From Holtermannia corniformis (taxonomy: Eukaryota; Basidiomycota; Tremellomycetes; Holtermanniales), in assembly GCA_001599935.1 (NCBI GenBank), contig BCIJ01000006.1, positions 186,001 through 250,000 of the forward strand: a stretch of DNA of 64,000 nucleotides, in the 5' to 3' direction. This document shows, piece by piece, positions 1-10,312 of this stretch. Made by a program: the position numbers and the translations under genes. The notes under the pieces were generated by a model. That model was not told the DNA's origin, ran no database searches, and saw nothing but the letters and a program-made list of their open reading frames with translations. Positions within the stretch are counted from its first letter, which is position 1, and each line of letters opens with the position of its first letter.

Positions 1-696
1 GCCTCAACCACTTTTACCACGCACCGCTCGACGTCATCCACCACTTTGAATACAAGACGATCCCCTCGATCCTCTCTGCAGCCGGGTACAAGCCCGTCCC
101 TCCACCCAAGGGATACAACTTTGACGCCGAACGCGCACCAGACCCCGTGTGGGACTACACGCCGCTCGAGACAATGGAGCCCAAGATCAACCTGTGCTAT
201 GGCGCCGAATGGTACCGTTTCCCTGGAAGCTACCTTGTTCCGACTGGGGTCGAGGTCAACTGGATCAAGAGCGCGTTTGACGGCATGATGCCGCGGAGGT
301 GGGAGCCTAGCTCGGCGGACGGGAGCTTGCAGTGGCCACGCCCGGAGACGCGGGTCGTGCGTCAAGGTCGGTTCAACGGTGAAAACGTCGAAGCCGCCGA
401 GGGTGGAACATATGTGCGTGCCTCGTCCTTTTCCGCCGCGCAGGGCTGACAAGCATCCACCGTAGGTCGACCCCGCTCAATGCACCTACCTCGTCAACCT
501 CTACCTCCCCTCCAAACCCCCCACGCTTCTCGAACCAGACTTCGCCGAGAAGACGTCGGAATGGGATCGCGAGTTCTGCAAGTCGTTCCTCGACAAGGAT
601 AGCTCCAAGTGGTGGGCGCGGTTGGGCTGGCTTCCGGGCGGTCTGCTCGAGTCTGGGAGGGTGTACGGCGAGTATTGTCTGCTCAAACGCAAGTAG
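1..696 (+). CDS. ALG9: ALG9 alpha-1,2-mannosyltransferase, 3' part (5' end outside window)
   Basis: C-terminal part of a GT22 mannosyltransferase that adds mannose to the lipid-linked oligosaccharide in the ER lumen for N-glycosylation. The frame is open from base 1. It contains the block CYGAEWYRFPGSYLVP followed by an IKSAFDGMMPRRWEP-like stretch, which is the lumenal C-terminal signature of ALG9 (KEWYRFPSS...FIxSEFxGxLPK in relatives). One intron at 414-465 (GTGCGT...GCTGAC...TAG) restores the frame into VDPAQCTYLVNLYLPS. The protein ends LLKRK with a TAG at 694-696. The N-terminal multi-spanning membrane part lies before the window. The identity is clear from the motif; the length cannot be judged. 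Confidence 0.9.
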
Positions 697-730
697 AGTG
701 CATGCATCAGATAGGATACCACTGTGCTCC

Positions 731-1006
731 TCACATGTTCTTCGGCTTCCATCGCCAGTCTATGTATCGAATCACCGTCTCCCGATCGGATTCCGGCAAG
801 GATTCTACGACCGATTGCAGCGCTTCAAGCTGTTGCTGGCCAGCCGCCGCCTTGACGTCTGGACAATAAGGTCGCTCAAGAAACACTGATCGGTGCGACA
901 GCTGCAGTCGAGTCTGTGTCGCTGGCTGCAGTGAGTCCCACGTCTTCCGTTGCATGGCTGCGAAAAAGCCTGAACCGGGGATGGGTTGCGGCTCATCTGT
1001 CGACAT
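731..1006 (-). CDS. Hypothetical 91-aa protein
   Basis: Single open frame from an ATG at 1006 to a TGA at 731, convergent with ALG9 (35 bp between stops). The product begins MSTDEPQPIPGSGFF, and its second half (QQLEALQSVVESLPESDRE, then VIRYIDWRW) looks like a normal amphipathic helical protein rather than noise. I do not recognise a family. It has no signal peptide or membrane segment. A short intron near the middle cannot be excluded, because GTGGGA and several CAG acceptors occur there. It could be a real small gene or a chance frame. Confidence 0.3.
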   Translation of the reverse strand: MSTDEPQPIPGSGFFAAMQRKTWDSLQPATQTRLQLSHRSVFLERPYCPDVKAAAGQQQLEALQSVVESLPESDRETVIRYIDWRWKPKNM

Positions 1007-2115
1007 GGTAGGAGAGTTGCACGGACAACAGTATCTACCAGCGGGGTATATTCACAAATCCTTCGCGGGACTCAGAAGAAGCGACGAGAAAGGAGGAGAC
1101 AATCAGAGCCATCGGGACTTGGAAAGCTGGGAAGAGCATTGTCAAACGTGCCTGCTCTAATGCGACGCATATGACTGTGCTAGATTGGACGTTGGGCCTT
1201 TCCTGAGCTGATGTGTGCGTAGTAGCGCTGATGCAGCATGCTTCTTCGGTGTACGTAGCTACGCCGCGTGTAGCCAACGTAAGGGTAGCCGCTACGGTAC
1301 CGATGGATGGGTCGAAGGGCACGTTGTAACGCGTGACGAAAGACGTATACGCGGCGCATGTCCAAGGATGCACACACACAGACAATGGCGGTGTCGCAGC
1401 CGTGGTCAGCCCCGGGTGTGTTCGTGCGCATTCAATAAAATCTACCGACTCAGTCGATTGCAATTAGGAGATGTCAGTCTGTGCTTCACCCGCCGCGGAC
1501 AGTCCGTATGTAAATTGGATTGGTTGGCAGTGAGGAGCTTGGCAACCGCGGTGTCCGACACTTTGTTCTGCTCAAGCCGTAGCTCGTCTGAAGCAGTATA
1601 GTCGGCGCCATGAGCTTGCGCAACAAGTTTGAGTCATGCCACCCGCGCAGGGTCTCACTGAGTCGCTGGTTACAGGGTGTCCCAATCTTTCCTCCTGCGG
1701 CCTCAGACTATTCTTGGTGGTCCTCCCATCACGTTCTGAGGCAGGGCAACCATAATCAAGCAACCAAGATCAAGCGGGAAAGAGCGTAGAGACTGCTGCC
1801 TTAAGCCGGAGGGCGCCTAGATAGCTGTGAGCGCAGGACGTTACTAGTATAGTCGCGACCCCTAGATCATGTTTTGCTTCACATTAGTACCTCTCAGAAT
1901 CTTTGGAGCCTATCCCAGTAGGTCTGACAGGCGACTGATTGCCAGATGCTGCGCAAAGCCGTCCAGGCGCGTCTACGCCTTGCCACGGTCAAGTGCCACT
2001 TTGGGACCGTGTGAACGTCATGCACCGCATCACGACCGGCCTTGCTGTGAATCCCCCAGCATACCGCTCGACAAGACGACCATCCTGCTTGCCAGGATCA
2101 TACAAGACGGCAACC
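1007..2115. other. Intergenic region upstream of HSE1
   Basis: About 1.1 kb with only short overlapping frames on both strands, none with recognisable protein character or a consistent intron pattern. It should hold the HSE1 promoter and 5' UTR and possibly the promoter of the small minus-strand frame that starts at 1006. I see no repeat or RNA gene in it. Confidence 0.5.
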
Positions 2116-4454
2116 ATGTTCAGTACACCAACCAATCCATACGACGACCTTGTGGGTGAGTACCTTTGCACCGCACCGACATCTCACGCTGATGCACCAT
2201 GCCATCCAGCCAAAGCCACGGCCGAGACGCACGTCGAGGCGCCATGGGGCGATTTCCTCGAGATCTCTGACAAGATTGAAGTCGAGGGTGAAACAGGGTG
2301 CGTTCGGGTCCTGCGCAGTCGGACGCTCGTGCTGACGTGGGCAGTGCGAAGAACGCGGTGGCGGCGTTGCAAAAGCAGTTGTCGCATCGCAACCCGAATG
2401 TGCAACTGTATGCCCTCGAGGTATGTGCAATCCTCAAAGACTGTCTGGAACTGACCGATGGCGCAGCTGGCCAACTTTATCGTCAACGGGAGCCAAAACA
2501 CGTACAAAGAGATCTCATCCCGAGGATGGACCGGTGCTTTGGATCGCTTGATCAATGACCGGGTATGTACGCGTCATTCACCTATTTCATTCCCGACTGA
2601 CGGCGTCAGACGACCGCGTCAATGGTCAAGCAAAAGGCACTGTCGTTTGTCAAGGATTGGGCCGAGATCTTTGAGAAGACGGAGGATCCGAACCTCGGCG
2701 TCATGTCCGAGTTGTTCGACTCGCTCAGGGCGAAGAGTACGTCCAAGCCTGTTGGAAGAGGGACCTTGACTCACTGGCCAGATTATGTCTTTGACCCGCC
2801 CGAGATCACACCCGAGGACGCTGCAGAGATCCGCCGGCGCCAAGATGAAGCGGATCTCGCTCGCGTCATCGAGCTCTCCAAGCAGGACCAGGGTGGGCGC
2901 CACCAGCCCAAACCCAACGGAAGCGGATCATCCTCTTCTCAAGCACAAAGCGGCTCCTCGCGCACTGCTCAGGAAGAACAGCTGCACACGCAAAGGTTTG
3001 GTGCGCCATCGTACCAAGCTCAAATGGAAGCACAGGGTGGTCCCCCGCCAGACCTGGATATCAACAAGGCGACCCGTGTCCGGGCCTTGTATACATTCAC
3101 GACGACCGAGGATGGCGAATTGCCATTCGAGCGCGGTGCTGTCATCAAGGTCTTGGACCGCGGGTTCAAGGAGTGGTGGCGCGGCGCTTGCGGCGGGTAT
3201 ATTGGTGTAAGCTGAGCAATACTGCGGGATTGGACTGACGGCGTAGATTTTCCCCACGACCTATGTGGAAGCCATGCCCGACCCGACTCCAGCAGAGCTC
3301 ATCGAAGAGGCTCAGGAAGAGGCTAGGGTGTTTGCGTCGCTCGGTGTGGTGGATCAACTTTTGCAACGCCTCAAAGGTCTCGACCCTGCTCGCGGCGATC
3401 GCGTCGAGAACATTCCCGAAGTCGAGGTGAGTGATCCACGCAAGTGGACATGGCTGACAACCGGCAGGAACTGTACCAGGCTTGCGTCGCGCAGCAGGTC
3501 CAGGTTGCAGAACTATGCAAGAAGTACGGTGACCTGCACGGTGCGTACAACGATTGTACTCTTGACACTATTGACACGTTCACAGCCGAGCTCCAGTACA
3601 TGAACGCCAACTTTTTGCGCGGCGTTCATGAGTACACTAGCCTGTGCAACCCTGCGCCGGTTACGGTGCCGGCAGTGGCTCCCTACGCCCCTCAGCCGCA
3701 GCACTACCCTCAGCAGCCGTATCCTGGTCAACCGCCGGTGCAGCAGCTGCCGGTGCATCAGCCGCCAGTGCATCAGCAGCCGGTGCATCAGCAGCAGCCA
3801 GTGCATCAGCAGCCGCCGGTGCAACAGTCGCCGCAGCCACAGCCACAGCCGCAGTACCAGCAGCGCCCGCACCATACGCAACCGCAAGCTCCGCCGCAAC
3901 AGCACCCACCGCCTCCGGTGTCCCCCGGCTGGCCTCAGCCGCAGCCGCAGCCGCAGGCGTATAGCCCTCAGCCGCAGACGCAAGGCCAGGCGTACAGCCC
4001 TCAGCCGCAGCCGCAAGCTGCAGCCCAGAGCTACTACCCTCCTCAACCGCAACAGGTGCCAGAGGGGTCACCGTACCCTGCGTCAACAGCCGCACCAGCC
4101 GCGCCAAGCTACCCACCTCCTGATCTGCACCGTCAGAACACGGAACCGGGACAAGCGGGCATTGGGGCGGGGCAGAGCCAGCATCCTGGCCAGCATCAAC
4201 CGCCGCCGCAGGGGCCACAGTACCCTCAGCAAGGCCAGCCGGGGCAGCATGTTGACCCTCAGCATGCGGCTGCATGGGAGGCTTATTATCGTCATCAAGC
4301 TCAGCAGCGGCAGCAGCAGGCAGGTGGTGCTCAGGTCCCATACGGCGCGTCGCCGTACCCGGCCGCACCTCGTCACTCGGGCTCGGGCGACAGCCACGGG
4401 AGCGGGGATGCTAAGCACGGTCTGGCCAACGGTGTAGCCAACCTGCGTGTGTGA
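2116..4454 (+). CDS. HSE1: HSE1/STAM-like ESCRT-0 subunit (VHS-UIM-SH3)
   Basis: Class E vacuolar sorting protein. With VPS27 it forms ESCRT-0, which binds ubiquitinated cargo on endosomes. Exon 1 reads MFSTPTNPYDDLV, the usual HSE1 start, followed by a VHS domain (KIEVEGETG, NPNVQLYALE, WTGALDRL, ALSFVKDWAEIF). A ubiquitin-interacting motif follows (DEADLARVIELS), then an SH3 domain (RVRALYTF ... EWWRGACGGYIG, then IFPTTYVE after an intron). A GAT-like helical part comes next (ELYQACVAQQ), and a long tail of Q/P/H repeats runs from about 3660 to 4440. Introns include 2156-2209. Bases 3541-3585 look like a 45-nt in-frame intron: removing it joins KYGDLH to AELQYMNANF as in STAM proteins. TGA at 4452-4454. 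Confidence 0.93.
3700..4040 (+). repeat. CAG/CCG-rich low-complexity coding repeat in HSE1
   Basis: Imperfect tandem units encode PPVHQQPVHQ- and QPQPQPQ-type segments in the HSE1 tail. The repeat is coding, in frame throughout, and typical of disordered C-terminal tails of endocytic proteins. Its length is likely to vary between strains. Confidence 0.7.
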
Positions 4455-4530
4455 GCCATAGAAGATTGATGATCTGGTATGAAACGTCTGTACATTTCCG
4501 TTGCTTTGCATTGCGCTGCTGTTACCCCCT

Positions 4531-5346
4531 CTACGCCCCCTCGCCATCGAGTATAAAGTCGCGATACAGCACCTCATCCTCTGGCTGTCCGACCTGAGCG
4601 CCAAACATGTGGTCTTGCTGCATCTGCTGCGCCGGATCGTAACCAACATTGTGCTGCGAGTCCTCAATCTGGACTTGGGCCAGTTGCTGGTGCTGGATCT
4701 GACCCAGCAGTTGACCCTGGTTGTGGCCCTGGGCCGTCCCAGCCGGTACCGGCTCTTCGCGCGGGACGACATCGATCAGAAAGTCGAACATGTCGGAGAA
4801 GGCGATGGCGGCTGCGACGTCTGATTTCTGAAGTGTGCGACGTTTGTGCGACTCGGCGATCAGCCAGGCGCGGCAAGTGAGCTCGGAGATGAAGACTGGG
4901 ATGGGTCAGCGTACAGTGCTGGCTAGGGCGTGGACGAACTCTCGCAAGCTCTGGAGAAGAGGATCGGTGCTGAAAGGGTTAGCTCGTCAGCTGCATCCCC
5001 CGGACAGCACGAACCTTCAGCCGAGATCATCTGGTCAGGATCAGCACTAGATCCTCGGTGACGCTACCGGCAGACACACCTTGACGTCCTCATCACTCTT
5101 CATGACCTTTTTGATCCGAGCCAGAGGCAGCGGGTACGTCTTGAAATCGGGCATCTCGCGCTCGGCGACGTCCATCTGCCGTGTCCAGAACGACTGGAGG
5201 AAATCTTGGAGGTCTTGGTGCGGCTGGACAAAGGGCCCTGATGGGAGCGGTGGGGAGGGGGCTGAGGATTGCGCATGGGCTTGGCTGGATGGACCGGGCC
5301 CGGCGAGTGGATAGTAGGATGCGTTGGGGTCGGGTGGGCCGTGCAT
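4531..5346 (-). CDS. HAP5: CCAAT-binding factor subunit HAP5 / NF-YC
   Basis: Histone-fold subunit of the heterotrimeric CCAAT-binding factor, acting in the nucleus. The ATG is at 5346. The first exon carries a proline-rich leader, then [36 protein letters not shown]. After three introns (5031-5079, 4970-5014, 4896-4939) the frame continues [57 protein letters not shown]. This matches NF-YC residue by residue through the histone fold. Two internal exons are very short: 16 nt (5015-5030) and 30 nt (4940-4969). Introns 2 and 3 use the less common donor GTTCGT. A Q-rich acidic tail ends at a stop codon at 4531-4533. It is convergent with HSE1, with 76 bp between. Confidence 0.95.
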
Positions 5347-5582
5347 GTTGATGGCTGGACGGGAGCTAGCGCTGTGGGGTGATATGGATATGGCTGCGCT
5401 GGTCTACACCTACTCGAGCCGTGAAAGGAGTGATAGCAGTGGGAAGGATGGATGCCGACTGTTGATCTTGTCGAGCGTGACCAAGTGGCAACAGGTTGCC
5501 ATCGGTCTGCAATCCGCCAGTGCCGTGCAAATGCGTGCATCCCATGCGATTCTCGACTTCGTGCTGTATACAATCGAATCGT

Positions 5583-6698
5583 TTACTCGACCTCTTCAGG
5601 CGGGACATCATCCCCCATGAGCATCGGCGCGTCCTCGACGCCCATGACTACCCCGTCGTCTCGCTCTGGCATCAGATCCGCCTGGGCCTCTGCTACATCG
5701 GCCGCCTTGTCCTCGTCTACGACGTCGTCGACGTCCATGCCTGCGCCTGCACTCGCCACATTGTTCTCACCGACTTCCGGGACCGTGACACTCAGTCCGC
5801 CTGGACCGGAGACACCGCCGTGGGCTGCGGGCGCAGGTAGCGAGACTTCGACCGCGTTGGTCGGGATATGTGATGGCTCGGGCGGTAGGTCTGCAGGTGA
5901 TGCCGACCGTTTGGGCGACGGCGAGCGTGATCGTGCTGGGTCGACCGCTGGTGCTGGAGGTGCCGAGATGAGGTCGGGCGTAGCGGCTGCGACCAGGTCT
6001 GGTTGTGCGTCGCTAGGGCCCGTTGGTTCGTCGACCTGCATCGCGTCCTGATCGACAGCATCCGGTTGGAGCGGTACCGGTGCTGCCGCCGACGAGCTCG
6101 TACCAGACGTTGGTGCCGTCAGGGTAACGGGTGCAGGCGTCGATTCAGCCGCTGTGCCCGGTTCCGTCGCGACCGGTGTTCCCTGTGCGCCAGTGCCCAG
6201 AGCTGACGGAGCCGTCTGCGTATTGGACCCGTCTTCCTCCTTGACGTCGCCCTGGGTCTCGTCTCCGCCTTCATCGTCTTCATCCTCGTCGTCTGATGGA
6301 TGCGGCGACTGCTCTTTGCCATTCTAACAGCCAACATGAGCTCACGAGCTCTCCTTAGTCGAGACAAACGGACCTGATGTACCGCGCGAACCCATTTGCA
6401 GACCTGAACGAGCCATCAGTTCCATCACGACGGTTTGAACCTCGACTGACCCTGTACGAGCTCTCTGCGGCCAAGCCAGTCGGCACGACCCATGCCTTTC
6501 TCCACTTGTTGACGCTAGCACGCGTCCACATCAGCACTCTGGGTTCTCTCATCAGCAGCACTTACGGCGCTACCAGCTGACGATGGTAGCTCTCTGAAGC
6601 GGCATTGGTCGAGAACCGACCACCGACGCGGCGCACTGTCCTGGTCAGAGCCGAGCAGGCTGAAGGGTACCAGAGCGCGCACACGCACCGTGCGACAT
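5583..6698 (-). CDS. BCL7-domain protein (putative chromatin-remodelling accessory subunit)
   Basis: Reconstructed from five exons. A 10-nt first exon (ATG at 6696-6698) is followed by exons giving RRVGGRFSTNAASESYHRQ, PVNKWRKAWVVPTGL, then YRVCKWVRAVHQ, then NGKEQSPHPSDDEDEDDEGG. The W-K-x-W-V ... Y-x-V-x-K-W-V pattern followed by an acidic tail resembles the N-terminal BCL7 domain, which in animals belongs to SWI/SNF complexes. The rest is a disordered acidic and Pro/Ser-rich tail ending DVPPEEVE with a stop at 5583-5585. Splice sites are consistent (for example, the intron ending CTCTGACCAGGACAG after exon 1). The family call rests on a short motif, so a different lineage-specific nuclear protein is possible. 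Confidence 0.55.
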
Positions 6699-7018
6699 GA
6701 CCTGCTCGCCTGAACAATGTTTGGTTCCTCGCCGTCGTCGAGCACCGAGCGCGTAAACGAGACCGAGCGCGGAACCGGAGCGACGGGGACAAAGTGGAAA
6801 CAATCACACGGCCGTGGCAGCCATCGTCTATGCTACATACAGCCTTGCTACGTCGATCGCTCCGTACGCCGACACCCTCCGGGAAGCAGGAATGAGAACT
6901 GGCCAGGGTGGTGGACAAGATACGCCGGTAGCCCGACAAAGTTGACCGACCTGCGAGACGTCAGCCGCTTTCCATCTAGGGATGCACGCACCGTTCGGGA
7001 TGGGTGAATGCCAACAGA
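6699..7018. other. Intergenic, upstream of the BCL7-like gene
   Basis: 320 bp between the GT17 stop and the BCL7-like start, both on the minus strand. It holds the 5' flank of the BCL7-like gene and the 3' flank of GT17. A plus-strand frame starting at 6717 shows no family features and I do not call it. Nothing else is visible. Confidence 0.4.
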
Positions 7019-8366
7019 TCACTCCACTGCAGAGATCAGCTTCTCTACACTGTCAACGTCCCGCTCAAGACCAAGACCAACCTGATACGCTTCAGGCAGC
7101 ATCTCGAACAAGTCTTCGCCAGAGCAGATCTTGGACTGGATATGCTCGGTCGTGAGGAGCCGCGTTGGATCCGGTTGCGCCTCGAGCCGGTCATTGTGCG
7201 AGTAACCTGTGATTTATCAGTCGTGCATTCACGTCACGACGACCATGGACGGACCAAGCATCTTGGTCCGAAAGTCATCTACGGTTGTCAGCTACGTTTG
7301 CCCAAGGGCAGCGCACGGAGCGCACCTAGATGTCTAAAGCAGAAACTTGAAACCAGCGTCAGCTCGTCTCGGACCTATGCGCTACCGACCTGCAGTGCCA
7401 GCCAGCAGCGGCAAGCATGACATTACCCCGCTTTGAATGACCGTACCAAGCCCCTTCGCCCTCCCACTCGTCCACCGCGGCGCGCCAGCTGCCGTCGCCA
7501 AGATGCCACTCGAAGCTATACTGATACTGTTCCATCTGCAGATGGACGGGGAACGGCGCCTTGCAGCTCCGCAGCAGCTGCAGTGCCTTTGCGTCCGGCA
7601 GCTCGTCCACATCGCTCATGAGGACCAGCGGTGGGCTGGTGTCAGCGTGGCGGCGGACAAGGTCATCAATGACCCGTGTGACCCTTTCCCGCTGCCCACG
7701 CTCGACTACGAACGGGTCGTGGTGGGGTGTCGGGGTGTAGTGGATGATATGCAGTTTCGAGCTGAACGGCTTCAACGGGGATGGGAGGGATGGCGATGGG
7801 TGGCTTGGCGTGTGCGGTGGTAGGAGCGGTGTGAGGGGTCGGCCTGTAAAGGTGGAATCGGAGAGGACGATGATGTGCTTGGACACTTGGTCAGAGAGCG
7901 AGTGCAGTCGGAGCAGCAGCAGATCTAGCTCGGTCGACTGGGGTGGTTAGGTTGAATCAAGAGTTCAAGCCGACTGACAAAGAGCACGGCATCCCAGAGC
8001 TCTCGTGGGCCTTTGGGCTCGAGTTCCCACCCGTGCAGCTTGCACTGACCGCGGGTTCAGCTGTTCATCTCGGGTTGATGTAGACGGCCACGCACCGTGG
8101 GTGCATCAAACGCCATCCCCTCGGCATACAGCCGCGGCACAATCCCTTTCGGCCCCTCTATCATGCCATCAGACACCATGCATCCCGCGCCAGCACCACC
8201 ACTGACCCTCAGTGTCCCACAACGGCCGCGTCCCATAGCTCAGATAGTTTCGCCAAGCGTACCACCGCGGCGCAACGTACAGGTAGAGCGAGAGCGCGAC
8301 GACGAGCGAGAGTAGCAGGCACGGGAGCTTGCGCGCACCAGAGAGTGTGCGTTTCATGGCACGCAT
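7019..8366 (-). CDS. Glycosyltransferase family 17 protein (MGAT3-like)
   Basis: Type II membrane glycosyltransferase, likely Golgi, related to beta-1,4-mannosyl-glycoprotein N-acetylglucosaminyltransferase. ATG at 8366 (MRAMKRTLSG), with a second in-frame ATG at 8357. The signal anchor (LPCLLLSLVVALSLYLYV) is followed by YLSYGTRPLWDTE. Later exons give KLHGWELEPKGPRELWDAVL, FSTELDLLLLRLHSLSDQV, IIVLSDSTFTGRPL, VLMSDVDELPDAKALQLLRS (the conserved D-x-D core of GT17), QYQYSFEW, AAAGWHCS, FCFRHLDDF, KMLGYSHNDR and ICSGEDLFEMLPEAY. The order matches the family from end to end. At least six short introns are needed. TGA at 7019-7021. The true acceptor sugar in this organism is unknown. Confidence 0.87.
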
Positions 8367-8686
8367 AGAGGGAGCATTGGGCTGCTTGTCAGATAGTTGA
8401 GCTGATGGACGTCTCTGAGCTCGCGCACGGACACTGCCCGTTTCACGTGATACATGCATACTGCTACCAACGTAGGGTCGGGTTGCGCAGAGCACCGTAC
8501 GCTTGCTGGAAGCGATCGAGTGGACGTAGATCTGCAGCTGTATGCACTCGTACCCTGTGCGGCTGCTCTTGTTCGGCGCAGTCCCCCATCCGCAGCTTGT
8601 TCTCACCAAGTTGCCACGTGGCGGTTCCATCGCGTCCACCGCGTTTTCTCGCAAGCAAGCCGGTAGCACCACCATCTCTCCACACC
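8367..8686. promoter_or_regulatory. Divergent promoter of GT17 and NSE3
   Basis: 320 bp between two divergent start codons. It contains two CACGTG E-box cores, TCACGTGA at 8443-8450 and CCACGTGG at 8614-8621. These are the type of site bound by Cbf1/bHLH factors. Binding is inferred only from sequence. Confidence 0.45.
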
Positions 8687-10140
8687 ATGCCACCCACGCG
8701 CAACGGTCGCAAACGCGGCAGGAGAGCGCACGAGAGCGAAGAGCCAGAGGACGAGCAAGATGACGAGGTATCGGAGGATGAGCACGAACAAGAGCCGTCA
8801 CAGGCCGAGTCGAGTACGGCCGCAGCTCGACGCGCGACGGGAGGGTTGAACGCGACGGTGCGCGCGGCAAGATGACGGCGAGGATGAGCAAGGGCTGATC
8901 GGATCGCAGCAAATCAATAAAATGGCAAACCAGCTCGTTCGCTTGGCCCTGTTTGCAGAATACCGCAAGCAGCCGATCAAGCGGGATGAGATTACCAAGA
9001 AGGGTGCGTGCGACTCGAGGTGAACTCCCAGGCTGACAACGCGCAGTCCTCGGCAAGACCAAGGCTGCGTTCCCGGCCGTCCTCGAAAAAGCTCAACACA
9101 CCCTGAAGCATACGTTTGGCTATGAACTGTTCGAACTGCGGCAAAAGTCCAAAGGCTCAAACGAGGCCGAGGCCCGCAACGGTCAAGACAACGAGGACGG
9201 CGAGGGTCAAGTCCAGGTTGCGAAATGTACGTCGTTCGCTTTGGCAAACGTTTCTCGTGCCGACTGGCCCAGCAAAGACCTACATTGTCCGCTCGTGCCT
9301 CCCGATCAGCCTCCGATCACTGCTATCTGCGCCCGACCCGCTTCCCATCTCGGCCAATGACCAGCTCGAAGGCGACGAGGATGACGGCGGGGTCGAACTC
9401 GATTCAGGCGCACTGCTCAGCTGGGAAAAGAGCGATGGCACTCCGACCGGCGCCGTCGGCCTCATGGGCGTTTGCTGGATCGTCCTCGCCCTCATCCTCG
9501 TCAGTGGTCAGTCCTGTATAGAGTGTGAGTGGGATCGTGCCCTAGGCTGAACCAGCTGACGCTGCGCAGCGGTCCTGCAGAGCCGCTTGAAGCTCTTTGG
9601 CCTTGACAACGATACCGTCCTACCGTACCGGTCGGCCGATAACGTCGGCTTGCCGTACCCGCAAAAGCTCACGCTGGACAAGTACCTCGAGCTCCTCGTC
9701 AAGCAGGCGTACCTCGAAAAGGTCGGTTGTCAGTGACGGAGGCGACACGGTGCTGATGCTTTACAAGCACAAGGCGGGTGCACCTACAGCCGAGGGAGTC
9801 CAGAGCTACGAATTCAAGTGGGGTCCGAGGGCTGATGCCGAGATGGGCGAGCGCGCCGTTGCAGACTTTATTGCCGAAATGTGGGTACTCAACTCTCGCA
9901 GGCTCGGCGGATACAGCTTTTAGAACGGCTATGTCCCTCTTGGTCGCGGCTGACACCCTCGGCAGCTTTGTCGACGAACCCGAGCCGCAAGACTCTGACT
10001 CTGATTCCGAAACCGAAGCTCCCGCGCGCCGTCGCCAACGTCGACAAGCGGCCACGGAGCGTGAGCAGGCGTTGGAAAAGGCCAAAGACAGGCTCGTGGT
10101 GGACATCACCAAAGCGGCGGGCGGCACTCTGGGCTCGTAG
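8687..10140 (+). CDS. NSE3: NSE3 / MAGE-domain subunit of the Smc5-6 complex
   Basis: ATG at 8687. The first exon encodes a basic-acidic disordered leader (RNGRKRGRR, then many E/D). After an intron the MAGE winged-helix domain starts: MANQLVRLALFAEYRKQPI, KRDEITKK, VLGKTKAAFPAVLEKAQHTL, FGYELFEL. Later come TYIVRSCLP, GLMGVCWIVLALILVS, LPYPQKLTLDKYLELLVKQ, and near the end YEFKWGPRADAE followed by MGERAVADFIAE. This is the order found in Nse3/MAGE proteins, which bind Nse1/Nse4 and the Smc5-6 bridge for DNA repair. The last intron has two possible acceptors in the same phase (TTTTAG at 9920-9922 or the CAG after GCTGACACCCTCGG), so a short stretch of the C-terminus is uncertain. It ends in an acidic/arginine-rich tail at TAG 10138-10140. 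Confidence 0.9.
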
Positions 10141-10312
10141 ATCGCCGTGACATGCAGCGTGCCACAGCTCCGGCCGGATCATTGTCATTAGTGCCCACGT
10201 GGCGATCATTTTGGGTTTTGTTATCGACTCGACCGCGCGTTGAGCTCAAGTACATATATAGTGGGTCGCAAGTGAACAGCGCAATCGTTCACTAGAGCAC
10301 TCGAACAGGACA
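10141..10312 (+). promoter_or_regulatory. ARO8-like gene promoter
   Basis: 172 bp between NSE3 and the aminotransferase start. It contains CCACGTGG at 10195-10202 and an ATATATA stretch near 10253-10259 that could serve as a TATA element about 55 bp before the ATG. Function is inferred from position. Confidence 0.4.

Noticed and set aside
1035..1463. 142-codon minus-strand open frame in the HSE1 upstream region
   Set aside because: No protein-like pattern, no family motif, and it overlaps other equally long frames; likely chance in GC-rich DNA.
3513..4437. Long open frames in other phases across the HSE1 tail
   Set aside because: They arise from the CAG/CCG repeats and are shadows of the Q/P-rich coding tail.
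8169..9062. 297-codon minus-strand frame across the GT17/NSE3 promoter
   Set aside because: Only its last part (from the ATG at 8366) is the GT17 first exon; the upstream part covers NSE3 coding sequence on the other strand.
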